DNA of 64,000 bases. It comes from Sphaerosporella brunnea (taxonomy: Eukaryota; Ascomycota; Pezizomycetes; Pezizales; Pyronemataceae). Below the pieces are notes generated by a model. It was not told the DNA's origin and made no database searches. It was given only the letters and a program-made list of their open reading frames with translations. The position numbers and the translations under genes are program-made. The stretch spans positions 106,950-170,949 of the forward strand of contig VXIS01000065.1 of the NCBI GenBank assembly GCA_008704415.1, in the 5' to 3' direction. Positions 53,922-63,862 of this stretch are shown piece by piece. How positions within the stretch are numbered: the stretch's first letter is position 1; each line of letters starts with the position of its first letter.

Positions 53922-56104
53922 AACGCTCGCTTATCCAAACAATAAACGAACGAAAGTTCGACGTTGGTAAGCCTTCTGACTATCCCGATGAGCTACTCAT
54001 GATACCTTTTACTGATGCCGTCTCCCAGTTAACGCTGAAGATGGATATTGGATCCTTAGACTGTGCACGAAGGTTCGCATCAGGGGTTCACATCGGAGAG
54101 GGGATTTCTTTGCCTTCCTTTTATGGTTTACAAATAGGTGCAAATTTAAGATTTCTATTTCGTGAAAAGCTTGACCGTGATCTACCATTCGAGTCATACG
54201 AAGATTTCTGCCGTCGTATAAGATGGAGATTTTATTGGTGGTCAAGGTCAAATAGTGATAAGGATACTTACGACAAGGACCTGGTCTCTCGTTTTGAACC
54301 AGAATCCTATGCCGTTCCCCCAAACGACAACCCTACGTTGGAGAAAGGACTAGAATGTGGATTGGCCGCGTTGCGCTCACACGTCGCGACGGTCGTACCC
54401 TTTCATGAACCGTACGATGCCCTTAACAGGGATAACATCTTCGAATCTCCAGAAGTATCTTGTTGCGAATAGAATTCTCATCAAGAATACCGATAAGAAC
54501 CTAGGGGTTGCCGTTGTCCGCAAGGATTGGTACCGCAAAATGTGTTTAACACACCTCGAGTCTGATGTATTCTCTGCTATAGAAACATTTGAGGACGCGC
54601 GTAATCAAACCTTTATCGCGACTGCCGCCCTGACCGATATAATGGGAGCGGACTGTTGGTCTCGACAGGAGGTCAAATTCCTGGGTGATGGTATGATGTT
54701 GACTGACATCCCGCGTTTTCATGGTATTCCCAAAATTCACAAGAAACCATGGGGATTGCGTCCTATCGTCCCGAGTCACAGTTGGGTATCGAGCCCTGCC
54801 GCAAAGATCGTATCCAAGTCATTGAAACCACTTTACAAGTTCTTTCCCTGGATTATCCAGTCTACAGGAGAAGTTGGTGGCAAAAATAAAAGGATTTAAG
54901 ATCAACCCCGATCGAAAGCTGTTTTTGTGCATAGGGGATGTTACCGCAATGTATACAAACATTGATCGCGCATTGTCTACTGCAACAATTGGTAAGCTCT
55001 ATGACAAGCTACAGCTACCGAAAGGGAAGATTATTGCACTGCAACGTGCAATAATACTGGCAAATAACTCTACTATTGTGGAGTTTGACGGACGATACTT
55101 CCATCAAGAGAAAGGTCTTGCTATGGGCACTGCTTGTAGCCCTGACATTGCGAACCTGTTTCTCGGAAGTTACGAGCATCGTGGAGGATACCCTTCCAAG
55201 AAGGGAGTTATTCTGTGGCTCCGTTACATTGATGACATTTTCGCTCTAGTAGAAGCGGACTCGCGAGAGGATGCTCTTGAATGTTGTCCTCGTAACATCG
55301 TTGGTCTTGACCTTAAGTGGGAAGCTAGTGACTACCTCGATTAACTTCTTGGATGTCACGATCTGCAGAGTGCCAGGAGAGAGTTTCTTACGGTGGAAAC
55401 CCTTTCGCAAACCGCTAAACCACTACTCGCGTATCCCATGGAGCAGCTCGCACCCCCCGCACGTTAAAAGGTCTGTGCTCATCGGGGAGCTTGCTAGACT
55501 AGCCCTAAATAGTTCTGACCGCGAGTTCTATTTGGAAGCAGCTCAGGAGTTCAGAAATGCACTCCGACTGCGTGGCTGGCCGACTACGGTCCTCCATACT
55601 TGGTTTAAAGAGCAACTGGAGAAACGCTGGCGTCACAAAGACTTAGAGGTTGAAAAGTCTGCCACGGATTACCTTGTGATGAAGACCAAGTATAACCCAG
55701 TATGGGATGGCGTTAAATTCGGACAAATCCGCGACGTGATTGTAAATGCCTGGAAGGAAGGCGTAACGGTAACCGAAGGAGTCGCTGAACCTTCGCTCCC
55801 CTCTAACCCAGGGCGTGCAAGTGAAAGCGTCAACCCCGAGGAAACCAGTCTTCCCGCGATCCAACGCCTTATACAAGCACGAATGCTCGTCGCATATTCC
55901 AGGACAACTTCTTTTGGAGATCTTGTCAACACCTGGAATAAGAATCTTTTAGACATGGAAGATTCGGAGGCGTCTGAACTCTCTGAGGAGGAGGGAATCA
56001 TAAAGTCCATGGAGACATCAACCCTTGCGGTTGGTGTACCTGGTCCTTCGGCTGGAACCTCCACATTGGAGGTAAAACCCGATGAGTTTTATGGATCCCG
56101 TTGA
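53922..56104 (+). pseudogene. Penelope-like reverse transcriptase, right copy, frameshifted
   Basis: It covers the N-terminal extension that the left copy lacks (KRSLIQTINERKFDVGKPSD... SYEDFCRRIRWRFYWWSRS), then the same RT and C-terminal region. Compared with the left copy there are three single-base insertions, at about 54442, 54871 and 55332, each breaking the frame. YIDD and GDVTAMYTNI are otherwise intact. The last segment (55344-56104) ends in an acidic Ser/Glu-rich tail and EVKPDEFYGSR with a stop. No endonuclease domain. The start of a separate ORF2 is unclear: the frame is open from ORF1, and the first internal AUG after 53921 is at about 53999. Confidence 0.88.
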
Positions 56105-56201
56105 TATCCGGATAGGAGTTTTCGGTTATGTTGTGGTGTCGATGGTGTTAGGATAGAATTTATTCTATATGATGACAAAAATATCTTTTTCCGTGTCTGA
56201 T

Positions 56202-56252
56202 TCCTAACCCTAACCCGAACCCAACACTAAACCCCTAACCAATCCTACCCCC
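56202..56252 (+). repeat. Degenerate telomeric tract, right array
   Basis: CCTAACCCTAACCCGAACCC..., the inverse of the tract at 50211-50258, about 100 bases after the RT stop codon. Confidence 0.85.
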
Positions 56253-56756
56253 AACGTAGGTTTTGCCGGCCTCGGTTGCCCCCTACCCGTCTATTAGGAT
56301 TTATTATTTATTATTTTAGACTTCTATTTATTTTTAGGGGGGCGCAAGCTCCCCACCTAAAATAATAAATTAATAATTAGGAGGTAACGAACCGGTGTTT
56401 ATCCGGCTTCGTTGCCTACGGGAAATTAGAATCCTACGGGGCCCCCTCCCAATATATTTTTGGAGGGAGGGGACCCCCTACCTGTCCAGTAGGCAATATT
56501 TCCGGGCCCTACTCGTAGAGTTGGGTCCTTCAGTAGACAGCCCTGCGGGGCAATTTAATATTTATTAATTTATTAATATGGGCCGGTACGGCCTATTATT
56601 TAATAATGATAATAGACTCCGTCTATTTTCGATACCCTTTCCAATCGGGGGGCCCCGGGTTATTCAATTAGACGAAATTATCCCCTCCCGAATTGTCGCG
56701 GAGGGGAGGTAGGAATCCCTCCCGGGTCTTCTACCCCCGAAGGGTGGGAAATTAGA
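56253..56756. other. AT-rich segment with GC-rich hairpins, right array
   Basis: Inverse counterpart of 49506-50110, with a deletion of about 115 bases next to the telomeric tract and a further loss at the other end. Same GACGGGTAGGG-type and GGGGGCGCAAGCTCCCC motifs. Confidence 0.65.
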
Positions 56757-57797
56757 AAACGTATCATGACCGGTAACTGAGTGACGTCGTGTGATTCCTG
56801 ATGGTATCTTCTGCATGGCCTGTCGTCGTGTTTTATACCATCACAAGAACAATCAAAGAATGTTAACGAGCTAAGAACACGTCCCGGGCAACTGAGATGA
56901 TGTTCAAGGTGACGCAGCATTCTTCCTTTGAACGAGTGATGGTCCATGAACCACGTCCGATAAGTCACGTGGATATATCATGTGATAGAATCGCATTTGG
57001 CGATTACAATGATACCAGTATGAAGGGTTTTCATCGAGCGCGCATCTGACGATAAGCGTTTGAAGTCATACGTTGGAAAAGGATATCCCCTCTTCTTAGT
57101 TCGATAAAAATAGGTCCTGTCGCTTATTGTGAGGATCTATTTTGCACGCACCCACACCACCCTGAGTATGAACCCCGAACTCGGAACTTGCACAAGGTTT
57201 CGCCAGAGGAAAGTAAGAAAAGAAGTGTGGGTGACACACAAAAATCATCTTGGCCAAGGTTCTTAGGTGTTCGCGTTATCGTGCACACCTAATTTTACGG
57301 CGGCTAATTTTATTCTTGGTGTGTGACTCACAGTTGCAACGAACTAATCCCTGCCATAACACGATAATTGCTACGGTAATTCTGTGGGGCAACGCAATTA
57401 GCCGAGGTGTCAGCCTCGTATTGCAAGGGATGAGAGCTCGGCAGTAAAAATGACTCACACCATACCCCGGTTGTTGTAATATTTACTGGCACACCACCCC
57501 AAATGGTGTCCGCACCGTGTGAAATTACTGGTGAAAACATTCAATGCAAGCATTTCGCCCATGGCATCTGCCTCTGCAAGCAATTTTTGTCGCCCGTAAC
57601 GGAACGTGAATCGGTGCGCCGAAAAGGAGGCTGTTTTTCCTATAATTACAGCTATCCCGTCGCGGTACTGATGAGATTCTGTATCGAAACAGTTGTACGC
57701 CTTCACTCGCGATAACTGTCTACCGCACGAATCTCGCTACATCTTTAACAAAATCGTTCACTGTTCACCTCTGCCCTTCGTCGCTTCGCTCCGAAGG
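56757..57797 (+). mobile_element. PLE terminal unit with hammerhead ribozyme, right copy
   Basis: Inverse of the left copy. The part from 57063 is also the middle copy. Ends GGCC against the telomeric repeats. Confidence 0.88.
57662..57726 (+). ncRNA. Type I hammerhead ribozyme, right copy
   Basis: Stem I 57662-57667 with 57721-57726 (6 bp, perfect); CTGATGA 57668-57674; stem II GAT 57675-57677 with ATC 57683-57685; GAAA 57686-57689; stem III 57689-57694 with 57714-57719 (6 bp), and CGC/GCG inside its loop; cleavage after C57720. Confidence 0.93.
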
Positions 57798-57820
57798 CCC
57801 CTAACCCTAACCCTAACCCT
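57798..57820 (+). repeat. Interstitial telomeric repeat, (CCCTAA)3
   Basis: CCCCTAACCCTAACCCTAACCCT on the plus strand directly after the 3' end of the PLE unit. The orientation is opposite to that at 48205. Confidence 0.92.
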
Positions 57821-58480
57821 CAGTCCGAGTCCTCCGCTGCCGTGCCCGTACCCAAAACAGAGTCAAATCACAAGCCGCCCGGTTTCCACCATTCCCGGAG
57901 AGTGATGATTGCTTTCAACGTATCGGGGGCCATACCTGCGTGGTGCTGTTCTTGCGCGTTTCCTGCCGCCGAAAACAGGCGTTCTGCCGGCGCTGTAGAT
58001 GCTGGGAGATAACCGTGAGCACGGCATGCCGTAGGGTGAGGGAGTCTTACCCTGGGCAGAAAAGAAGTCCTTCACCATCAAGGCGAGGCGCGGAAATAGT
58101 ACCTGACCGCCGCAGTGACCGGTGTCCGCCCACCAGAGGAGGGGGTTGCACTGGTAACGGCTTTCCCACACATCGTGGCTGATAAAGGGCATTCCGCGGT
58201 ACAACTCAAGCTTGTCTGGCGAGGGACCGTGCTGTTCACCCGACGACACCGTCTGATACTGTTTGTGCCTGCATGTTGTACGCCGCACGTTTTGGCAACC
58301 AAAATTCCTTCGGGTTCTGGAATGCTCGCGGGGACCTCGCGAGGGCGGATTGCTCGCGAGGACCTCGCGAGTGCGCCACGGTCCTCGACGCCACTCGCCA
58401 CACCTCGCGAGTGCGCCACGCGCCCCGACGACCCTCGACTCGCCTCGTACTCGACTCGCCGCCTCGTGTGCATCACTGTT
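57821..58480. other. Interval right of the telomeric junction
   Basis: No homology to the region left of 48205. It contains CTCGCGAG-rich blocks and ends in CTCGTGTGCATCACTG at about 58476, which looks like one end of another hAT subfamily; no opposite end found. Confidence 0.4.
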
Positions 58481-58488
58481 GACAGCCA

Positions 58489-59240
58489 TCACACTGGGGT
58501 CCAGCCATCTGGTGGCTGCGAGTATGGTGTCCGCAAAGACGCAGGCCTGGCCGGCAGTTGCTTTGGGGATAGACAAGGGCGGTGACGGTGCCCTCTGTTT
58601 TGCGAGACTTTCATCAGCCTCAGAAAGCCGGGTGCTTTCGCAGCAGCCAGCGCGTGGTCGACGGCTCTGATCATGTTGGGGCCGTAGTAAGCATCAACCG
58701 GTCGCGATTCGCCGGCTTCTCGCGCCAGGATGATGGTCCGGATTCTATGCGGCATGTTGTGGCCAGCTGGCGGGAGGGCCGTGGTGGAGGTGGTGGCGGC
58801 AATCGTAGACACCTTTTTGGCCTTGCCAACTGTTGTCCAGGATCCGTCATTTCGAGAGGTATCGGCCCCGCTGTTAACAGCCGCAAAGTATGGACTGGGC
58901 TTGGTAGCGGTTCTCGGGGCGAGAGCGACTTTGGCCGTGGTTTTTGGAGTGTCATCCGCGTTTGCGCGTCGCAGGATCGTCGGTCCGGCGGTTGTCTGTG
59001 GCGGCGCTGTTGGCGCTGGTGGCTTTGGAAGCTGTAGCCGTCGGGGAGGCATTGGTGGGGGCGTGCCGAGACACGTTCAGGGACGTCGTGGTCGCAGTCG
59101 GCCCCACGTCGGCGCCTGGGCGGGAGGTGGTGGCAGCGGAGGTAGAAGATGTCTGAGCGGTGCGCTCTAGCACGTCAATTCTGACCATCAAGGTGTTGAC
59201 AGCCTCGCATAGGAGCGAGCGATACACCTTCGCCTGCTCC
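58489..59240 (-). pseudogene. LINE ORF1-like (gag-like) remnant, copy 1
   Basis: The minus strand encodes NDGSWTTVGKAKKV, then RTIILAREAGESRPVDAYYG and MIRAVDHALAAAKAPGFLRL, matching the second remnant motif by motif. An Ala/Thr/Pro-rich stretch precedes it. The frame shifts near 58600. These patterns (DGxWTTVG, then VRAI..AL) resemble ORF1 proteins of fungal Tad1-like LINEs; no CCHC knuckle remains. Confidence 0.6.
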
Positions 59241-59308
59241 TGTAGGGCCGCTTCAAGGCAGTTGCGTCCGGCTCTGGCATTGTCTTCAATCTTGGCGTCA
59301 ATCGCGGC

Positions 59309-60625
59309 TCAGAGGGCGAGGAGCTGTCCGTTGTCAGTCCGCTCCTCAGGTAGGGAGTCAAGATCGCTGATGCGAGGTCTGCGGAGCGTCTTTCGCGTGC
59401 CCGGTGCTGGTTGGTCGAGTGGCACTGCGGAGGCCGCGAAGATCCGCATGGGTGCGCGGGTGCGCGTGGCTGTCGTGGCCGCCGCGTCTGGGGTGATGTC
59501 GGGCGCGACAGGCGCGGCAGGCACGTCTGGGGCGTTGCTGTCAGGGCGGGTGGCTGCGGTGACGAGCCGGGCCATCGGCAGCGCCTCCGTCATGGCTGCG
59601 TCCATGATGGTGGCGGTTGGCGGTGTGGGAGGCGAGCGTGAAGTTTTGCGGTTGTCGCGATGGGGGTTTTTTTCGTTCAAGATACTCGGTCGATCCGTCA
59701 CTGAGAGTTTTCCGGGCCGCACTCGAAGTGATACCTGCACAGCGGTGGCTGAGGGGTATGACAGGGCGGTCACTGTGCCCTTTCGGTTTTGCGTTATCTT
59801 GGCTAGGCGTATGCTGCCTCGGTCCTGTTTTGCGACCAGGGCGTCGTTGATAGCTCGCACTAAGTCAGCACCGTAGTTGGCATCAATAGAGTGTTGCGAG
59901 GCACCTTCGTTGCCAGCCAGAATGATTGACCGGGCTTTGTCAGAGGCCTTTTTGTCGGCGGGTTTGAGGGTGGCGGCGGCTGGGGCAACGGGGGAGCTTG
60001 CCGTCTTGAGGGCCTTTTTTTCTGACGACTGGGACACAGGAGCCATCTTTTCTGATAGTGTTGGCACGAGCTGGCTTGGCTGTCGCTGTGAAGGAGCTTG
60101 CCTTCGAGGAGGGGGGCAGGCCTGATGTTGGGATCTTAGCGGCGGGGCCGGCGGCCAAATTGGCGGGGTTCTTCAGAACCGTCAGGGGGTTAGCCGTCTT
60201 GTTGGGCTGGCCCCGGGGTTTCTGGGGTGCATGTCGGGATGCCGCGAGGGGCTCATGATGCCGCTCATCCTTCTCCGGTTGCGCAAGCTGGGCCAAGAGC
60301 TGTAGTTCGGCGGCGTGCTCCTTGTCTGTCATGACTGACGTCCTTTCAGTATCGTCTGTCGACCAGTCCAGAACATCGTCTGGGTTGGTTTGGGGGGGGG
60401 TGCTGCGGCTGGAGCAGCACGTGCCGCTGGGGCTGGAACAGGGGGCTGGGGCACTCGGAGGGCCCGGGGATTAGCAGTGCGGATTGGCAGCTGTTGGGCT
60501 GCAATTATGCGTTCCATCTCCGCGATTTTTGCATCGAGCAGGCCAGTGATTTCATCCACCCTCATGAGGATGCTGTTTGTATACGCCTCAAAGGCCGTGT
60601 CCAGGCGGTTCAGGTGGCCGGTCAT
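59309..60625 (-). pseudogene. LINE ORF1-like (gag-like) remnant, copy 2
   Basis: Three overlapping minus-strand frames: 60625-60329 (RMDEITGLLDAKI-type coiled coil, Pro/Ala linker), 60332-59940 (ending IRKDGSCVPVVRKKGP) and 60067-59309 (RSIILAGNEGASQHSIDANY, LVRAINDALVAKQDRGSIRL, KGTVTALSYPSATAVQVSLR). Two frameshifts separate them. More complete than copy 1. Lies head to tail with it. Confidence 0.62.
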
Positions 60626-61140
60626 AGCCCCCTTGACGGTGTCGTGTACCGACTCCAGTAGCCTGTTGGTCTCAGGTGCATCATGTCGTCGTCGTCGTTT
60701 GCGTGAATCCCGCCAAAGGTTGGGCAGGTGGTCCGTCGAAAGCGGTAGAGAAGCTGAACCTGCTGAGGTCCAGCGAGGCGTGCCCTGTCAGGCGCCGGTG
60801 TCATGGCGCGCGTCATGCGTGGGGCGTTCAAGGCGCCCGGGGCCGGTGGCGTTGGGGTCGGGGCCGGAGCGTGAGAGTTGGTCTGGGGCGGGGGTGCGGC
60901 GTCGGGCGCGGGGACAAGATCAGGGCGGTCAAAAGTCCGGCCAGTCCGGCTTTGGGTGCGGCCTGAACCGGACTGATTGAAACGGGCTTTTGAAATCTCG
61001 GCCCGTTTGGACCAGGCTTTTCGGATCGAGACCCAGACGCCTACACACGCCCGCCAGGCCGGGAAATTAGGGGCGCCCGGGGGCTCGCCAGGCATCTGGG
61101 TTTTTTTGCTTATATACATCAAGAAATATGAAGATTCCAC
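60626..61140 (-). other. Possible upstream part of LINE ORF1 copy 2
   Basis: A 172-codon minus-strand frame overlaps the start of the previous one. It is Pro/Ala/Arg-rich and contains no recognised domain. It may be leader or N-terminus of the same element. Confidence 0.3.
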
Positions 61141-61142
61141 AG

Positions 61143-61358
61143 CTAGCCGTCCATCTTTGCCGCCCGCTGCTCCAAGTCACTCAGCATACGCTCAACCTGA
61201 TGAATGTTTGAACCCGCCGCGTATACAAGACCTTCACTCGCCCAGGATTTGAGGCATTCTATGGCTTCAATAACATCGTCTTCCAAGGAGCCACACCTAT
61301 CGGTAATGGTGTATCTACCCCTAGAAACTGTAGAGATTTGTGAGCAAAACGTCAGCAT
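61143..61358 (-). pseudogene. hAT C-terminal dimerisation fragment
   Basis: The frame contains ISTVSRGRYTITDRCGSLED and DVIEAIECLKSWASEGLVYA, the end of a hATC domain. Same lineage as 22503-22952. Confidence 0.65.
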
Positions 61359-61447
61359 CTCGGCTCCGCTGTATGCAGATTCTCATCCGACCTGTTGTAT
61401 TTGGAGTTGATCGACGAGTGTTGATAGCGATCGACGTTTTAGCTGCC

Positions 61448-62120
61448 GCGGAACGAGCGCCGAAAGATTAGCGTGTTTGGTCCCCTCGGGTTCGGCGCAA
61501 TGACCGACCCGATCTGCAATCCGATACCGGGCCCCGGGCGTGATCTATTACATACCCAGGTTTTTAGTATTCCGCCCCGAACCTGTCGGGCTTTCCGCAT
61601 CTTCGGCCCGACCTGACCCACTACGTGCGGCCCCGTTTGACCAGGCGGCTGGCCGGACTATTGACCGCCCTGGACAAGATTGGTTCGGACCACTGGGACG
61701 CGCCCTGTAAGTCGACCACCATGTCGTCTGCATCGTTAGTGTCGTCCATCTGGGACGGCGTGATCAGGTCTGTCGGGTCCTCGAAGGGATGTACGGCGTT
61801 AGCCACGGTAGCCATGGCGGCCACAACTACGTTCGACGCGACTACGGGTTCGCTTGCGGCCTTGGGATTACTGCGCCCGGAGGCGTGAGGCAAAAGTGTT
61901 TCCTGCGATCGGAGTTTTGTCCAATGAGAGGCAGACACGTATCGGCTTGGCGATTTCAAGCGCGATGCGTGTGGTTGCCGGAGGTTGTGTATGGAAATGG
62001 CATGAAGATGTGTCAATGTGTCGCGGTGCTTGCTGCGTCAAAGGGGTCTCACAACTTTTGTCCCTAGCCTCACAGTCACTTCGCCAACCCCGAGTTTCAT
62101 TCTACTTCCCCGGCTATGAA
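61448..62120. other. Unassigned interval before the kinase 3' end
   Basis: GC-rich repeated motifs (GACCCGACC-like) at 61448-61630 suggest a transposon end. A minus-strand frame at 62016-61621 has an acidic patch but no recognised domain. Confidence 0.35.
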
Positions 62121-62137
62121 CATGCAGCCCTACTTTG

Positions 62138-63529
62138 TCAGATGTTTGGCCAACCCTGAAGCAACAACGCGAGGATTTCAGCCGCGGAAGCCCGCTCACG
62201 GGGATCGACAAGCAATGCTGCGCCAACGACCTTGCGCAAAACGGATTCATCCTCCTGCCCCAACGCTGTCACGGGATCTTCCCGGAGCCTAGTGAACTTC
62301 TCGTCCCAGTTGCTTTCCTCGCGACCAGGATATTGGGCCCATGTCATTGTCCCGCATTCACGGAAGGCGTCCATGAACCTGTCCGGCATACTTGTCTCAC
62401 CTCCGAGTGACAGCATGATCGTCGCCAGGTAGTCACCAAGCGGTCCGTTGAGCCCGCCGAAGGGCGAATCCTCACTGACCACCCGGAAGATGACGCACCC
62501 CAGCGCCCACACGTCGATCGCCGGCGTGACCTCGGATGGCAGCCTCAGCAGGAGTTCCGGGGCAGCCACATTGCGCGCCGTGCCGGGCAGTCGCCCCATG
62601 AACGGCACCGCGAAAGATTCGGTAAAATCGATCAGGCGAATGTTAGATGGAGAGGAACTACACAAGGCCCAGAAACGCGAAACCAACGGCGGATGGACGA
62701 GATACTGGGGTTGATGGGCGGATATCTCACTTGATTGCGGCGCAGCACCAAATGCGCCCTCGAGAGCTTCCTGCATTGACACTGTGATAGGGTGTCCGAG
62801 GGCCTCATATACCTCTTCGACGGACCACGCGTGAATGTCCACGGTCAACGCGAACGCAATATTGCGGGGGTGGAGATCTATCGCGCGATTGTTATTCATC
62901 AGTTACGGCGGGTAGCAACGTCGACGGTGGAGCATACCAGCGTGCACGATGCCCTGACAGTGCAGCGAAACCAGTGCCTCCGCGCACTGCACCGCGGTCC
63001 TCCGAACGATATCTCTCGGTAGCCGACCCCAGCCCTGGATTGCCGAACAGTCCATGACTGCTGCGATGGTCGGTCCAAGAAGCTCCGTAACCACGCAGTG
63101 ATGCGTGCCATTGGGTCCGTGGATATCGAACTCGTCCAGTACAGCCACCACAAAACGGCTCACGTCTAGGTCGGCCGTTGCGAGGTCCCGATCGCAGAGG
63201 TGGGACTTTGGGGTGTCATGGAGCCGCCGTAGGAGCGATGCCTCCCTATCGTCGTAACGGGCAGTTCCGATTTTCACGGCCACGTGGCCTGCGTACGCTC
63301 CTCGTCCATCGCTCTGGTGGCGCTGATCCATCGCCATCCAGACAGTTGAGTAGGCACCATGGGAAATGCGGTGGATTACACGATAACGACCGTCGTGCAG
63401 CTCATCATCGATTGCGATCGGGTGGTATCCACCGGGTTGGTATCTGGCGGGGTCTTCGAGACTGCGATTGACCTCGCGTGGCACGAACACGTCATCGGCG
63501 GGAGTGTCTGAGGAGTCGGGCATGGACAT
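62138..63529 (-). CDS. SRPK-like Ser/Thr protein kinase, one intron
   Basis: Exon 1 63529-62938 and exon 2 62877-62138 flank an inferred 60-nt intron (GTATGC...GATAG) and give 443 residues. The split falls in the catalytic loop: joined it reads GIVHADLHPRN. Order: acidic leader, RYQPGGYHPIAIDDELHDGR typical of SRPK kinases, glycine-rich loop ISHGAYSTVWMA (about 53-64), VAVKIG with the ATP Lys (about 84), REASLLRRL with the alpha-C Glu, DLHPRN (about 198), then LIDFTESFAVP where DFG is expected, RNVAAPELLL (APE) and VWALGCVIF. The Gly of DFG is Thr and the HGD of the loop is HAD. Active or a pseudokinase cannot be decided from this; catalytic Asp and Lys are present. The start is the first of two ATGs four residues apart. 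It is intact in both exons. Confidence 0.88.
62878..62937 (-). other. Intron of the SRPK-like kinase
   Basis: 60 nt, GTATGC at the 5' end, TAACTGA-type branch site and GATAG at the 3' end. Removal restores the conserved catalytic loop. Confidence 0.85.
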
Positions 63530-63534
63530 GATGA

Positions 63535-63625
63535 GCGCGCGTCGAATGCAAACAGATGTGGAGAGTTGGGGAGATAGGTGGGCGCGTCGAATGCAAACAG
63601 ATGTGAGAGTTGGGGAGATGGGTGG
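63535..63625. repeat. Two tandem 46-bp repeats just upstream of the kinase start
   Basis: GGCGCGTCGAATGCAAACAG and following bases occur twice with a 46-bp period (about 63535 and 63581), a third partial copy ends near 63632. Position suggests the 5' UTR or core promoter of the kinase. Confidence 0.75.
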
Positions 63626-63742
63626 GCGCGTTTATGGTGGGGTGGGTTTGTGGTGGAACTGACAAACGCGCTGATCAAAGTTAAGCGATCCAGCAGAGCC
63701 TCATGCGCAAAGCACGTGACAGGCCAACCCACGACACTGACG

Positions 63743-63862
63743 GAAGGAGAGGTTATGAAAATATATATGTATAATATATATATATACTTATGCATGCAAT
63801 GGAAGGAAGGGTGATGTAAATATATATGTACAATATATATTTGTGCATGCAAGGGAAGGAGA
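63743..63862. repeat. Tandem ~60-bp AT-rich repeats
   Basis: Two copies of an ATATATATGTA-AATATATAT-GCATGCAA-GGAAGGA unit. An AT-rich block about 220-330 bp upstream of the kinase start. No gene seen to the right edge. Confidence 0.75.
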
